Part shown: positions 39,301 to 51,887 of the stretch, piece after piece
Layout: each line of letters starts with the position of its first letter
How positions within the stretch are numbered: position 1 is the first letter of the stretch
Source: Climacteris rufus
Lineage: Eukaryota; Chordata; Aves; Passeriformes; Climacteridae
DNA length: 64,000 bases
Direction: 5' to 3'
NCBI GenBank assembly: GCA_013398175.1
Contig: VZRZ01002329.1
Location: 1,266,717 to 1,330,716 of the forward strand
Notes under the pieces: model-generated
Database searches by the model: none
Seen by the model: only the letters and a program-made list of their open reading frames with translations
Told to the model about the DNA's origin: nothing
Position numbers and translations under genes: made by a program

Positions 39301-41486
39301 AAACCAGGGTGTATTTAAGGACCATTTTGCTTCTCTAGGAAATGCCCAGTGAGGGGTGGAACAGCTGGATAGCAGTGCTAATGCTGGAAGAATGACAGAT
39401 TTTAAGTGACAGGAAGAAACGGGTCAGCAAAGGACAGGGGAGAGGTTTGGTGTTCATAAAAATGGGAATATTTGGGGCTGAACATGGGCAAGGAAAACGC
39501 TGTGGGCTTGGGTGGCACATTCATTAAAGGAAAGGCTGGGAAAGAGCAGAGCTCAAAGGGAATCCAGCCCTGCTGGGCACAGCCACGAGCATGGCTTTGA
39601 TTTCATCTTTTTGTCTGCTGACGCTGTCCAGAGCTGACAGGGGCTATGGGAGCAAAATGTGAGTCTATTAAATGAAGGTGGGCAGCTTCAGTTCTGCGCA
39701 GAAATTCAGACTGACTCGATAAAACAGCTGAGTTTAGTTGAAATTACAGGGGAAAAGCAGACAAATTGAAATTCAGACTGGAGCACAAGAGCCAACAGCA
39801 ACATTATATAGTGTGGTTGAGAGATGTAATGCCCTGAAGTACTAACAAATGCATTTTTACATCTCATCCTGAGAGTCTTACAGATTTTTTTTCTGGAAAT
39901 GTCCTAAAAATCTCAACCTTGATGTTCAAACACACAATTGTTTTGAGCAAACCTATTTCCCTGGTGAGTTGCCCTCTTTTCTTCTGCAGCAAATTTCTTC
40001 TACTTGACTCCCAGTTCTGCACAAAGTGATTTATCAGAGAGATTGCATTTTTTTCCCCTTCTGGAAAGTGTCAGATTCTGAGCAAGATCAAATAACCTTC
40101 TGTGCTTCAGTATTGACTAATTTTAATTATTAAAACCTTTCTCCCAGGAAAAACTCTTCATGCTGTTTGCTGAGAAACCAGCAATTTTTAATAGAATTCG
40201 GGGACTTCTTGAGGAGATCAGGGAACACTGGAGACAGAATTCTGAACTTATACTGGGCTCACAGTTCTACAACTTTTTTTTTTAAAGTAGGAAGGACTGG
40301 GTTTTTTAATTTGCCTTCTTTCTGTGTGCCTCCATTTAAACTTGAGCTAATGGGTTTTGCAAAGGCTACAGAAACAGGAGCACATCATTTGTTGTGCAGT
40401 AAAACTAATCATACATATATTGAAATGAATTACAAAGCCAAACACATACTTTGCATATATACTATGCTTATTAAAATCAGAAATCAATCTTTTGTTAGGA
40501 ATCCTTTTAGTAATACACAGTCCCTCCCTGACAATTTCATATGGAATCCTTTCCTCACAACAGCCTAGCAAATTGATATTGTTAAAGTGTCAATGAAAGA
40601 AAATAATAGCTACATTCCTATTTGAATTTCTCACCTGTAAGTTCTCAGGTTTTCACATCATTGAGAAATAATTAGATGCTTTAGCAAGGTAATAGGATAA
40701 TTACATTGTTGCCTCATAACTCAAAAGCTAAAGACAGCACTACCTGCATTTAAAGTACAACACAGCTTTGCCTACAGACACCAAAACCAGCATATCTCAC
40801 CTCCACAACAAACTGTTTACTGCAGGATAATGAAATGAAATACATGCTTAATGATGTAAGTTTGACAAAGTAATAAAGTTATAGAGAGAGTCAACATTAT
40901 CTTCAATTAAGTGTCTACTTTGGTTGAGGAATTCTTAGCATTACAGTTCAAAGAGCTGGATTTTTATCTGCAGTAATTTTCAGCTCCATTTCACCTGTGC
41001 ACTAAGAGAAAGGGTTTTTTTCCACTGTGCAAGAGCCAGATGATATGGTACATAACCAAGAAGTTAAATAAAGAGGTGGCAGGCATTGGGACCAACTGGA
41101 GAAACTACAGCTGGGAGAATTGGTGAATAGTAAGTGCATGGGGGAAAAACTAAGACAAAACCCACAGGAGACACTGCTTGTATAAAGCCATCATTCCTTG
41201 CACACCTGACAAAGAGCGACACCATTCCGTCACTGAGCACCAACAGCCAGAAAGGCTGGCGTGAGTTTATGGGATTGGCATCAGTTCAGAGGGAACCACA
41301 GCGCTTGCCCCAGCCCAGCATTCCAGTCACACTTGGAGCACACAGCCTGGGGAGAACAGGAACACCATCCGCTCCGGGAGCCATCCCTCCTCCCCAGGCT
41401 GTCCTGCCAGGGGCCGGTGGCTGCTCCGGGGTGGGAGAGGGACAGGCACCACTGCTGCTCTCTGCCTCCCCTCCTCTCTGATCCCA

Positions 41487-41530
41487 GGGTCATTCAGCTT
41501 GGAAAACACCTGAGCCCAACCTCAGCAAGG
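41487..41530 (-). mobile_element. Possible CR1 LINE remnant, antisense
   Basis: CAGGGTCATTCAGCTTGGAAAACACCT followed by CCCAACCTC resembles the reverse-complemented CR1 3' end, with a deletion where the usual GATCATCGAGT would be. Too short and decayed to be sure; it sits inside a GC-rich block. Confidence 0.3.
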
Positions 41531-43254
41531 GCCACGCTGCTCCCCGAGGAGATGGAGGAAGGCTGTCCCCTCCACAGCCCCTCAGACATTGTTACCCCGT
41601 GGAAACCACAATATCCCCACTCAGGCAGAGTCTGTAGCTCTCCCAGTGGGAGCTGGAAGCAGCAAGAAATGAATATTGTGTGTTGTTTTATGGCAGTCAG
41701 GAACGTTCTGAAGGCCAGGCCCTTGGCCAGCCGGAGTAGAGCTGCTTTCACAGCCTGACTGAGGCCAGGCTTTCTGCAGAAGAGCATTTACTACATGAAC
41801 AAAACAAATTTCAAGACTTCTATTTGAATCATTGCCCAATTTCACCTTTTCTAATTGCAGAAAGTCCAACAAACTAAAGATTCCTTCAGGAATTCAGCAT
41901 TTTAGAGCACGGCACGTTCCCCAATCTTCTTTCATTAAGGGAAAATATCTTTTTGGCATTTTAGATATTTCCATTCCAGTATTTCCAGCATTTCAGCTAT
42001 ATAAATTAACCTGCAAGTGAGTACAGACTGTGTTTTCTAATTAAAAAAAAAAAGCTTTGACTTCCGTTGTCTGACATAGAAAGCCTGCTGACAAAAAATG
42101 CAAATATGACTTCACTGCTGCCCCTTCCACCACCACCACATCCACGTCCTGCACTTGCTCAGCAGCATTTGCCAATACCCTGCTTCTTTCACCAAAGCCT
42201 TCAGAGAAAGCTAAAGGCTTACTTCAGAAAGATAACTGGCTTAGTTATGGCTCCTAAGTGTCACTTACCTTCCCTACTGAGTTTAGTGCCACTCAAGTCA
42301 TTCAGAAACAAGATAATTTTCTAGTTGTCTGCCTTAAGCTGTACTATCTCATATTCTTAGATAATCCATGTCCTCTTGTTTTTCTCTTGCTTGCTGTTTC
42401 TCAACTTCAAACTTGCCTATTAAATTACAAACATGAAACTGTCTGTTATGTAATTTACATAAACAGCAAAAGGCAATTGCACTTGCCTTAGCTTTAAAAC
42501 AAGCTTCCAGGATATTCTTACACAAAAACGAAAAAACCCACTTATCTTCTGCCTGCAGGACAGATCTCTGCCAACTTTTCTCTGAATCTTTGACTCTGCA
42601 CCTCTAACAGGTGTTAAATTTCTCAGAATCATTTCTAAAAATTTGACTCTAATTTATCATCTCATCTACCACAGCATTAATATCCTGAAGGACCTATGAC
42701 AATTCAATAAAACATCATTCCAGAAATGCTTTTGGCCATTTTGAGTCAAGCTGGGCTTTCTCAAACTCTTCTGTGTTTGAGCTCTCCACTTACATCCAAA
42801 TATCAACTTAACCCTCATTAGCAATTATATCCATTTCATTTTTTTTTTCCTCTTCTGTCAGGCTGTGAAAGATTCCCTGTTACCACACTTTAAGGTGCTG
42901 GAAATCAAGTGTCCCACAGTGTCCTGCCAGAACTATTTGTATTCTGAGCGTTTTTTTGCACCTTTTATGTGTGATGTGTCACAAATTGTCATTGCCGTGG
43001 ATCAATGACACAGATTGAACTCCATAACATGACATTCATTATCGAGATGCTTTCCCCAACACCATTAATGTTACATCTGAGCCTCTCACAATATTGTTGC
43101 TGGAGAAATGCAGCTGTTCCCAGGTTGGGCAGAGATGGGAGGGAGATCTGCTTAAGGGAAGAGGAGGATTTAAACATAATTTTCTAAAGTTATAGGTGAG
43201 CAACCCAGTCACTAAAGTGGAAGGGGTCTCTTGAGAGAGGAGCGTGCAGCAAAG

Positions 43255-43550
43255 TCATAGAATTGTAGGAAAACACCTTTCAGTATAATCAAGAGCAGCT
43301 GTTATCCCAGAACTGCCACAGCCACCACTAAACCCTGTGCCCAAGTGCCACATCTGCACAGCCTTGGTGAGGTGGTGACTCCACCACTGCCCTGGGCAGC
43401 CTGTTTTGGGGCTTGGCAGACCTTTGGGGGAAGAAATTTTTCCTAAGATCCAATCTAGACCTCCCCTGGCACAACCTGGGGCCGTTTTCTTTCATCCTGT
43501 TGCTTGTCACCTGGGAGAAGAGACCAACCCCCACGTGGCTACAAGATCTC
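43255..43550 (-). mobile_element. CR1 LINE 3'-end copy, antisense, truncated
   Basis: About 295 bp matches the reverse-complemented CR1 3' region in order: TCATAGAATTG, CACCACTAAACC, AAGTGCCACATCTGCACA, GGTGACTCCACCACTGCCCT, GGGCAGCCTGTT, GAAATTTTTCCTAA, ATCCAATCTAGACCTCCCCT and GGGAGAAGAGACCAACCCCC. The element therefore reads on the minus strand, antisense to CA10, with its 3' end at 43255 and a 5' truncation near 43550. It has no coding capacity. A copy this typical is the main argument that the host is a sauropsid, most likely a bird. Confidence 0.92.
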
Positions 43551-46500
43551 TCCAATGGACAATACCAACAGCTCCTTAAAACACCTTCAGTGTTATTCTG
43601 TGCTTTCCTCATATACACACATTATTTAAGAATATAAAATCCTGTGCCTTGTCACAAAAAAACAACATTCTTAATTTAACGTATACTTCTATACTCAAGA
43701 GAAATTGCCTTAATTCTGCTTCTGGTTTGCAATCCTAACACTAACCTTTACTTGTTAGTGAACACTGGGTGTATGAAACATAACTATTTTTTCCTACTAG
43801 ATGGTGAAATGAGGACAAAAGAGATAGGATCTAGATTTTCACTAGACCAAATTCTCTTTTTTTGCTCATCCTTTTATTCATCAGTCTGTGATGTGTCTCT
43901 GTTTGCCCTTGCCCATCATGCCCAGCTTCTGAGCAGAAATGGAGCTACAGATGGTGCTTTGGCAAGGTGGACTGAGTGCTGTGGTGGTTTTTGGAGAAGG
44001 CTTGAACTGCTAATTCCTCTGTCAGTGACCTGCTCTGGTGTCCTTTGGCCTCAGTGTCTCAGGGCAATGCAGTGAACAACAGAAATAGCATCAACTGCTA
44101 CTTCCCCACACCTTTGACTTGCAGGAACCATTTTCTGCTGTTTTCTGGACTGATTGCTAAAGCAACACAGAATTCTCACAGAAATTCAGAGCACCATTAT
44201 GTAACTGAATCTACCAAATGGAGCGTTTATACCGAGTTCATCATCATGGTGTCTGAGCATCTGTTGTATTTAAAATGAGAAAACAATTTAAATGCGGTGT
44301 TTAGTCAGAAAATCCTGCACAAATCCAGAAATGATGATAGACTCATCTAATAGTGTTTTTTTCCTACATTACCCCTATTCTCTCTTAAGATACAACTTTT
44401 GTAGATGATGGATTGGGTCAATGCCAAATTACATCTTGCAGTGAAATTCTGCATCAGCCAAGACATAATCAACATTAAGCACTTGAGCCTCCAACTTCAT
44501 TTTGATCCTCACACAAAGTGAATTGCAGAACAGTGTCATTTATTTGTGTTTACCCAGCTCTTGCTCATCTGCTAATGATGAGTGACAAGGGTGGTTGAGT
44601 GGCAGGTCAGCCAAAAATACCCACGTTTAGAGCAATTGGCTCAGCAGTGACTGCCCTGTCAAAATCCCTGCCCAGGTCACTCAGCAGCCAGCAGCCCAGG
44701 CACTTCCCTGGGCCCCTGGGGCTCCATTTGGATTTTTCCTTCCTTGCACCTCCTGCTGTGTGGAAGAGAGCACAAATGGTTGTGACACTTGCAACAGTTC
44801 CAGCAGCATTTGGATGGCAGGAATCCATCACCTTTCGCTTTTGCTTTTTCAGCCTATCATTTACTTAATTTTTTTTTGTGTTAGCACAAAGGTGAAAGTC
44901 CTGAAAATTCTGAGATATTCACAGCCAACCTGGTCTCTTCAGCCAGTAATTTGTGCTTTTTACTGTAGTCCTGTGGATGCCCAAGAGACCATCAAGTTTT
45001 AAATACTATCTAAACTAAGCTTGTTTCCTGCTTGTAAGTAAAATAGATGCGGGAAAGAAATAAGAATATATAAAAATATTAAAGGGAAAGACTTAATTTT
45101 CTACATTTCACTCAGGTCATACTTTTTTTATTTTCTGGCTGCAATGGTTGCATATAAACAAGGAATAAGGCTCTGTTAGAGCCTCATCAGTGTAAGATGC
45201 CAGGTCAGCAGCCAAAATGGCATCTAGACAGAACTTGAGGTAACTACTTCAAACCTAAAGCAGGTTATGGCAGATTTTTTTTTCATATCTGTTCATTTTT
45301 AGGAGCCATAATACATGCTGAAAATAACACACGGTGTTAATGAGCTATCAGGGAACCCTGGGTGAAGCTCACTGTTGAACACCCTTTATTGCAAGTTAGT
45401 TCTTGTTACCAACTGCTCTAATGAAGTGTTAGACACCATTTGTAGCTTCAGTGCTAATTCCAAGCATAGAGTTATTTCTAATAAAGTAGATTTTGCAGCC
45501 AAGTGTAGTTAACCCAGCTACATTTCCACTTTACTGCAGGATCTTTATTGCATTTCTCTGCACAGCTGTCTGCTCAGAAGCAGGAGAAAATTTGGTTCCT
45601 TCCATGCATTCTTAGTCTTTTAAGTAAAAAAGAATTATAGTATTGTTTATTTACCTAGGATACAATTGCTGGCATATTGCTATAAATGTAGATGACAAGC
45701 CTTTCTATTAAACCAGCGGTTTATGGCTATTTCTTTCAAATCACAAAATAACTGTCAAAATCAGTAAAAACACAAAACAAAGCACAAACCACATTTGTCA
45801 GCAACAGCCTAAATAACCTCAGTTTTAATAAAGAGGACATCAAAGAGAGTCAGAGATATAAAATTATTGGAAGCAACTGCTTTTTTTGCATTTCTCCTTA
45901 GTTTAATATAGCAAAATTAATCCTTTAAACTGATTTTAATCTTAAAACTGCCGTAGTTTGCTAAAATGCTAAGTAAACTGCTGGAAGTACAGGTGGTCAT
46001 GTACAATTCATGTTACCAATTTATTAACAAAGCAAGACCACCTCACTGCTGGGGGCTCATACAGAAAGAAGAGGCAAATCTATGGATTCATTAATCAGGA
46101 TGTGGTTAAACCACCTTGTCAAACACTGGTATTTTGTGGCTGAGTACTCTGGGCATGAGAAGATGGGTTTGTTCTTCAAAGACAAGAAAATTTCCCAGGG
46201 ATTTGTCCAGGAGAACAAGGCAAACCAGGACCACAGGTTCCTCCTGCATGTTCTCACAGCTGCTGCTATTCCTTTCCACAAAACAGGAGGTACATTTAAT
46301 TGAATTTAATTTAGGACAAATTAAACAATAGTTTTGTCAGTCACACAAATGGCACAGGTCTCATTCCTGTTCATACCCACAAAATTAATACCATAAGTAA
46401 CTCTTGGGTGATGCGACATCACTGCTCTTTCCAAAGGGTTTTACAAGACCCATAGGAACAACTATATTTTAACACTGAAATAACTGTTGTTATTAATAGT

Positions 46501-47631
46501 TTTTAACTCAGTAAAATTATTTTCCTCACTGGGCACTCACCATGCAGAAACTACATTTCTTTTGCTATTTTTATTAAACTTTGGAGAAACAAAAATGCAT
46601 AATTTTTTTCCCTTAATGATATCTTCGACACTTCTTACAGGAACTCTGAATCAAAACAAACATTTAACCTGTCTTCTTGAGCAATTTCATTTGCTTTTGT
46701 TCCCTGTTGTGCTGGAAACATACTTTGTGTTTGCTCTCAATGAGGTATCCCAACAGTTTATCAGGTAGTGCAGCATAATACAAATATTATGGTTACAGAT
46801 GAGCTGTTCCCTTCTTCCATTTACTTCATGCTTTAGCTCCCTTGTCATTTACAAATCAAAAATGTTTATGCACTCAATTATAACACTTCAAGTGAGGATA
46901 AAGGGTATTATTACTCCCAAGAGGACTATGGAAAAATGTGTGTGAAGTACTGCAATACTCTAAATTCCCTCGGTTTCACATTGTTCCATGTCTGGCTGCA
47001 GCAGAACATTGACAGTCCTGAGAGGCTCAAAAGTGCTGTGTCTGCTCCTGGTCCAGTGCACGCTCTTGGGTGGTGGAACAAGGGCACATTCTGGTTTTTC
47101 ATCAGCTAAAAGAGAGTAATTAATCTTAATTCACTTCTTCCTGTAAAATAGAACTTCTGTAGCTGGAGGAAAACAAAGAGCTATCAGTTGTTCTGTGGCA
47201 AATTAATCTTAAAGGGGGAATCTTCCAAAGAAAATCAATACTTTATAACAAGATTCTATATTGTGTTTGAGCCCTGAAACCTAAACCAGACTCAAAGGGT
47301 ACTTTCAGTGTTGTAAGTCTGCTCTTGTTGTGCATTGCTTTTAATACAATGTCATCATTTGAAAAGTCAGATTTTCATATATGAGCAATTTTAGTTATGT
47401 GTGACTTCACCTTCATGGAAGACTCCAGGAATATTTTATCCAGACCCTAAGCTTACAGGTATTTCAGGCAACTTAAAGAAATTATTCTCAAAAGAAATTT
47501 TGTAGGAAATCATACTTTTTTATCCTGTAGTAATTCTGTGTTTAAGACACTTTGGTTCATTTGTATCTTTCTAAATTAGCCTGTTTCATATGAGAAACTT
47601 TGAAAATGTCTGCTTAGATGGTCAACCTTTT

Positions 47632-47647
47632 AAAAAAAAAAAAAAAA
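47632..47647. repeat. A16 homopolymer
   Basis: Sixteen consecutive A residues. No retrocopy was recognised upstream of it on either strand. Confidence 0.85.
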
Positions 47648-50151
47648 GACAAAGCTAATGAATTTAACCATGGTACCATGGAAACAGTTTTGAAATCAGT
47701 TTGGGTGCAGGAAGGAAGGATGCAACTCCAACACAGAAAAAGTGACAGGTTTGAGAAGGGAAAAAAAGTCTCTATTCATTCAGCACTGGGATCTTTATTG
47801 GGGATAAATATCTTTATGTGGTTGTATATACTTGAAGGATTTCATTTCCATAAGTCACATCAGTCAAAATGAGAGTTTGATATTGACTCAGGGCTCTCAT
47901 GAGTGGAAGGAGAATTTGGTCCTTGCTTTTACCCATTCCTGCACTCAGCATCTTGGTTTGTTATATAAAATGAGTTTATCTAATTCATTGTTATTTTGGG
48001 ACTTTGTACAGAAGGAGGTCTAGTCAAAAGCAGGTTTCATCACTTATTTCCTTGATAATTCACAAGTTAGTTTGGGTGCCAGAGTGAAGAGTTGTGCATA
48101 AAAAGAAAAATATGTGACTAAGCCTAAACATTTCAGTGAGTGCACGGCCCCCAGAATGGTGATATTATCAAAGGTCAGTAGTACCACGAAGTGATAACTA
48201 ATGAGCATTATAACCTCTGTGTGCTGTAGAGTAAATGCTCTCATTAATTCTTTACAAGACCCTCATTTGTCCTGATTTCTGGCTGCCAGAATTGGGTGGA
48301 GGACTCCATTGGCTCCTTTGACATTTTTACTTTTCCATGGCAGTTTAGTTTGTTTGCTTGCCTTAAAAAAATGCCAGCTGTGTGGGCTGTAAAAAGACCA
48401 ACCAATAGCTCCCAATTGAGACAGGACAAAAGTAATTGAAATTAACACATTATAGCAGTAATTTTGACCCTGACTTTATTTTTTTGGTCTGTGAACTGTT
48501 GTCTGCAAAGCTGTGCACCAAAAAATCTTCTTATCTTACCAATGTAAATGTTCTCTTTCAGAATTTCCACTGCCCCTTTTTACATCAGTGTCCAAGCACT
48601 AAAACAGCATCATAAAGGGATTTGGGGGGTGGTGAGAGGACAATGTTTGGAGAACTTTTATATCAGGAAAGCTCATAAGATGAGATTCTGAGTAATTTAC
48701 TTACAAGAAGAATATACTTTGCAGTCAGGGCAGGGTGTAGGAAATAGAACTGTTTGAACACATCATTTATTTCTTACCTTATCATAGACTGAGATAATAA
48801 TGGTGTAGGTTGCACAGAAGTTGGGATGCTGTTGTAATTGAGATCAGCACATGGGTTGGTGGACATGTCTTGGGGTGGCAAAGTGAGGCTCAGTCTTTCC
48901 TGTGCACTGCACATCACATAGGGACACCATTCCTGTAGAAAAACCCTCACAACTGTGTTTCACTATTGAATAACCAGACCTCACATTCATCCAAAAGACA
49001 AAGTCACCAGTGCAGTCATTAAACCCTATTCCATTGGGTCTTAGGGGTTGGGGTTTTTTTTCCCCTCATTATAAACTTGGACAGCACATTATAATGACAT
49101 TTCTTTACTGGCAGTATTAGTCTTGGACCATTTGTACAGTTACAAAGATTACCAGATATAAATCAAGTTAATACTGATCTTGTTCACAGTATGTAATTCC
49201 AGATATTTCTTTGAACAGCCTTTAGAATTATCAGCACATGAAAGACAGACCTGGTTTTTAAATACAAACATAAGGCTGCTGCAGTTCTGACAATGCCAGG
49301 ACAAGAACCTTCCTGTTCTAATTGACATCTGAAAACTCTGAAAGATCTTTAGGCTAAATAAAGCTGACTAGCCTTTCATCTGTTCAGCAGTACTTAACTG
49401 CCACAGGAGTTCATTAAATTTGTTCATATTTTTTTTTAAAAAAAAGCTACAGATTGCACTGTAAATGGTAACAGTGTCTGGTGATCCCAGACAAATCAAA
49501 TACCACTGTTCTGGGTAAAACATTTACATATACAGGCAGAGAAAGGAACTGTGCCTTCACAATTTAAAAGTCCCAGCAAATCATAAAACTAAAAGGCAGA
49601 AGGAAAGCTGCAGGAGCTAAGGAGAACCTGGTTAACAATAATACAGTAAATGCCTAACTGTAGGAGCCTTGGTAACCAAGTTTGCAGAGTCTGGGGCTGA
49701 TGAGTATCAGGATTTTGAATTCTGCCAGTGCTGGTTTTAACAGTTCCAAACCCATATCCCATATGTTTCTTCAAATATTTCAACCCCTGACTCCACTGTG
49801 TTTGTCTTGAGGCTGAAAAGTGCAGATTACTTGGTGCCCATGGCAAGGGCTGCTGGAACAGGGAAATGATGTCAGCCCCTGCAGTGCAATTCAGAACTGG
49901 ATGTGGGTGAATTCACTGGCTGGAAATTCAGAGGAAGACAGCTGGTGCTGTGCCAGCTGGAGCCAGATGGGGACTGAAATTATTAAAATCACACGTGCTG
50001 CAAATGCCTGAAAAATGGCACTGCTACAGAGTACCCAAAGCATGGATGGGATCCTGATGCAAACCAGTGGGTGTGTGGGGAGTATTTGCAAACACTGTAT
50101 GGGATGATTTGCTGATGGTTTACTGTGGTCTTTCCCTCCACCCTTTTTTAG

Positions 50152-50247
50152 GTTCAGCTGATCCACTATAACCATGAGCTGTACACAAATGTCACAGAAG
50201 CTGCAAAGAGTCCTAATGGGTTGGTGGTAGTTTCCATATTTATGAAA
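50152..50247 (+). CDS. CA10: CA10 exon, residues ~156-187
   Basis: Exactly 32 codons, phase 0 at both ends, from VQLIHYNHELY to VVVSIFMK. Acceptor CCCTTTTTTAG, consensus donor GTAAGT. VQLIHYN aligns with ELHLVHWN of active enzymes, so the third zinc ligand (CA2 His119) is Gln, codon CAG at 50155-50157. With the Arg in the previous exon this leaves one of three ligands, as expected for CA10. An NVT sequon is at residue ~168. The Met two residues before the exon end is Ile in the mammalian protein as I remember it. Confidence 0.97.
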
Positions 50248-51814
50248 GTAAGTATTCAGTACTACAGATTCCTAATATACAGACAGTAAACTTATTTCCC
50301 CTGAACTGTAAATGTAGGAGTTGGGGTCCTCATTATGCTACAGGAACGCCCAGAGGCTCTGGAGTCCAGAGACAGCTTTATCCAGAACTGAGCACACCAT
50401 CTCTGCTCCAAAGCATTTACAATGTAAGGGAAATTAAAAGGGATAAGGGAGGAAGGAAAAAAAATCCTTGCATCATAAGCATAACTCATAACACTTTAAT
50501 AGCTATGACAAAAGTTCCTAGCTTTGCAGATTTAGTGTTTCTTTATGAAATGTTATTTATCCAATCTCTCCTAGTAGGTTTAGGCCCTGGGAAAGAGGGC
50601 ATGTCATGCTGATGTTTCAAAGTCAGCAAAATCTCATAGTTGTTTAAAACATCTTAAACTATCAAAACTGAAAGAACATTAAAAGTGTAACTTCTAATAT
50701 CTTCCATTTCACAGAGCTACAAAGACATGTGAATATTTTATTTAGTCTCCATCCTGTTGCATTCAGTTAGGTCTATAATTTATATTGATCTAGTACTGAA
50801 CTCAAGACTTCATAGTTTTCTCAAACCTCTTTAATTATACTGGAGAAACCTTTTCTCTCATTTTATATAAAGAATGTATTTCCCCTCTCCAAATGTTGTT
50901 AATATTCTGCCATTATGTATCGCTGTTTCATCAGTCTAAAAAAGTGTGTATTTCTGAATAATGCTGAAATTCACCTCATCACACCTTAGGTATTGGATGT
51001 CTATTCATTCCCTTTAGTACTCTAATCCCATTTCATAAAGCTCCTAACAAAGCATTAACCTCAAAATTAAAATATGCATTTCACAGAGCATACTGAATAA
51101 TTAGATATAACAGGGCAATTTTCACACAGATCTAATATTTAAGAAAGGTATTTAGGCTATTTTTTCTTTTTTTCATCCAAACTGTATTGGATTATGACCC
51201 AAAAATGTGACTTGAATTTATGAAAAAGGGAAAAATTGAAGAGAAGACAGAGGGAATTTTGTCAGTATCTGTCAGTACCTGCCAGGGAGGTGCCAGGTGC
51301 CAGGAAAGAGGAAGGGGCACAAACTGAAATATGGGAAGTTCCACCTGAGCACGAGGTGTTACCTCATTTGTTACTCAGATGTAAAACAAAGGAAGACAGC
51401 TTTTATTTGCAATCAAATAATCTGCTGCAAGGAAACAGTATTCATCAATAAATAGAAAAATAGTAGAATACTATATGAAAACCCTGTCTGATTATATCAA
51501 CCACCTGCAAATCTCATCAAAGCTGTTGGAAAAGAAACCTGTGTTCACACTTTTATTCAGGCATTAATTTCTATCCACCCTGTTCTCCCATCCCTGTTTT
51601 TTCAGATTTATTTTTGGATGCCAACTTTCTATCAAGCTTTCTTAGAAAAACCACCAAGTAATTCTTTCCTTCTCCCACAATAGTGAAAAAATCAGAACAC
51701 AACTGGAGGAGAATGAGGAGAGTGAGCATGTGTGTGCACACATAGAAGAGCTGCAGTTCTGGAAAGGAAATGTTTGTGAGAAGATTTTGACATTGTGCAT
51801 TTTCTCTTCTGTAG
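50248..51814 (+). other. CA10: CA10 intron of 1,567 bp
   Basis: Phase 0. Donor GTAAGT; acceptor TTTCTCTTCTGTAG. AT-rich, with no repeat or coding feature recognised. Confidence 0.95.
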
Positions 51815-51887
51815 GTATCTGAATCATCAAATCCATTTCTAAATCGTATGCTTAACAGAGACACCATAACCAGAATAACGTATAAGA
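51815..51887 (+). CDS. CA10: CA10 exon, residues ~188-211
   Basis: 73 nt: 24 codons plus one base, so the downstream intron is phase 1. Encodes VSESSNPFLNRMLN to TRITYK, with the final A forming the first base of an Asn codon completed in the next exon. Acceptor CTTCTGTAG, donor GTAAGT. This is a surface segment of the fold before the NDAYLLQ motif. The residue after VS is Glu; I recall Asp in mammals. Confidence 0.96.

Larger units (their letters stand above)
21898..50151 (+). other. CA10: CA10 intron of 28,254 bp
   Basis: Begins with donor GTATGA and ends with a pyrimidine-rich tract and TTTTTTAG at 50151; phase 0. It holds the 14-bp minisatellite at 31403-32093, CR1 LINE remnants (about 26939-27015, 43255-43550 and doubtfully 41487-41530), two short tandem duplications near 24.2 and 24.4 kb, a bulged inverted repeat at 36351-36389, and GC-richer blocks at about 36180-36420, 37690-38060 and 41260-41760. 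Non-repeat open frames (the longest, at 41261-41758, has 165 codons) match no family I know. The rest is AT-rich, with nothing I can name. Confidence 0.9.

Noticed and set aside
41261..41758. 165-codon plus-strand open frame with overlapping minus-strand frames
   Set aside because: The block is GC-rich, so stops are rare in several frames on both strands; the translation shows no family motif and part may be CR1-derived.
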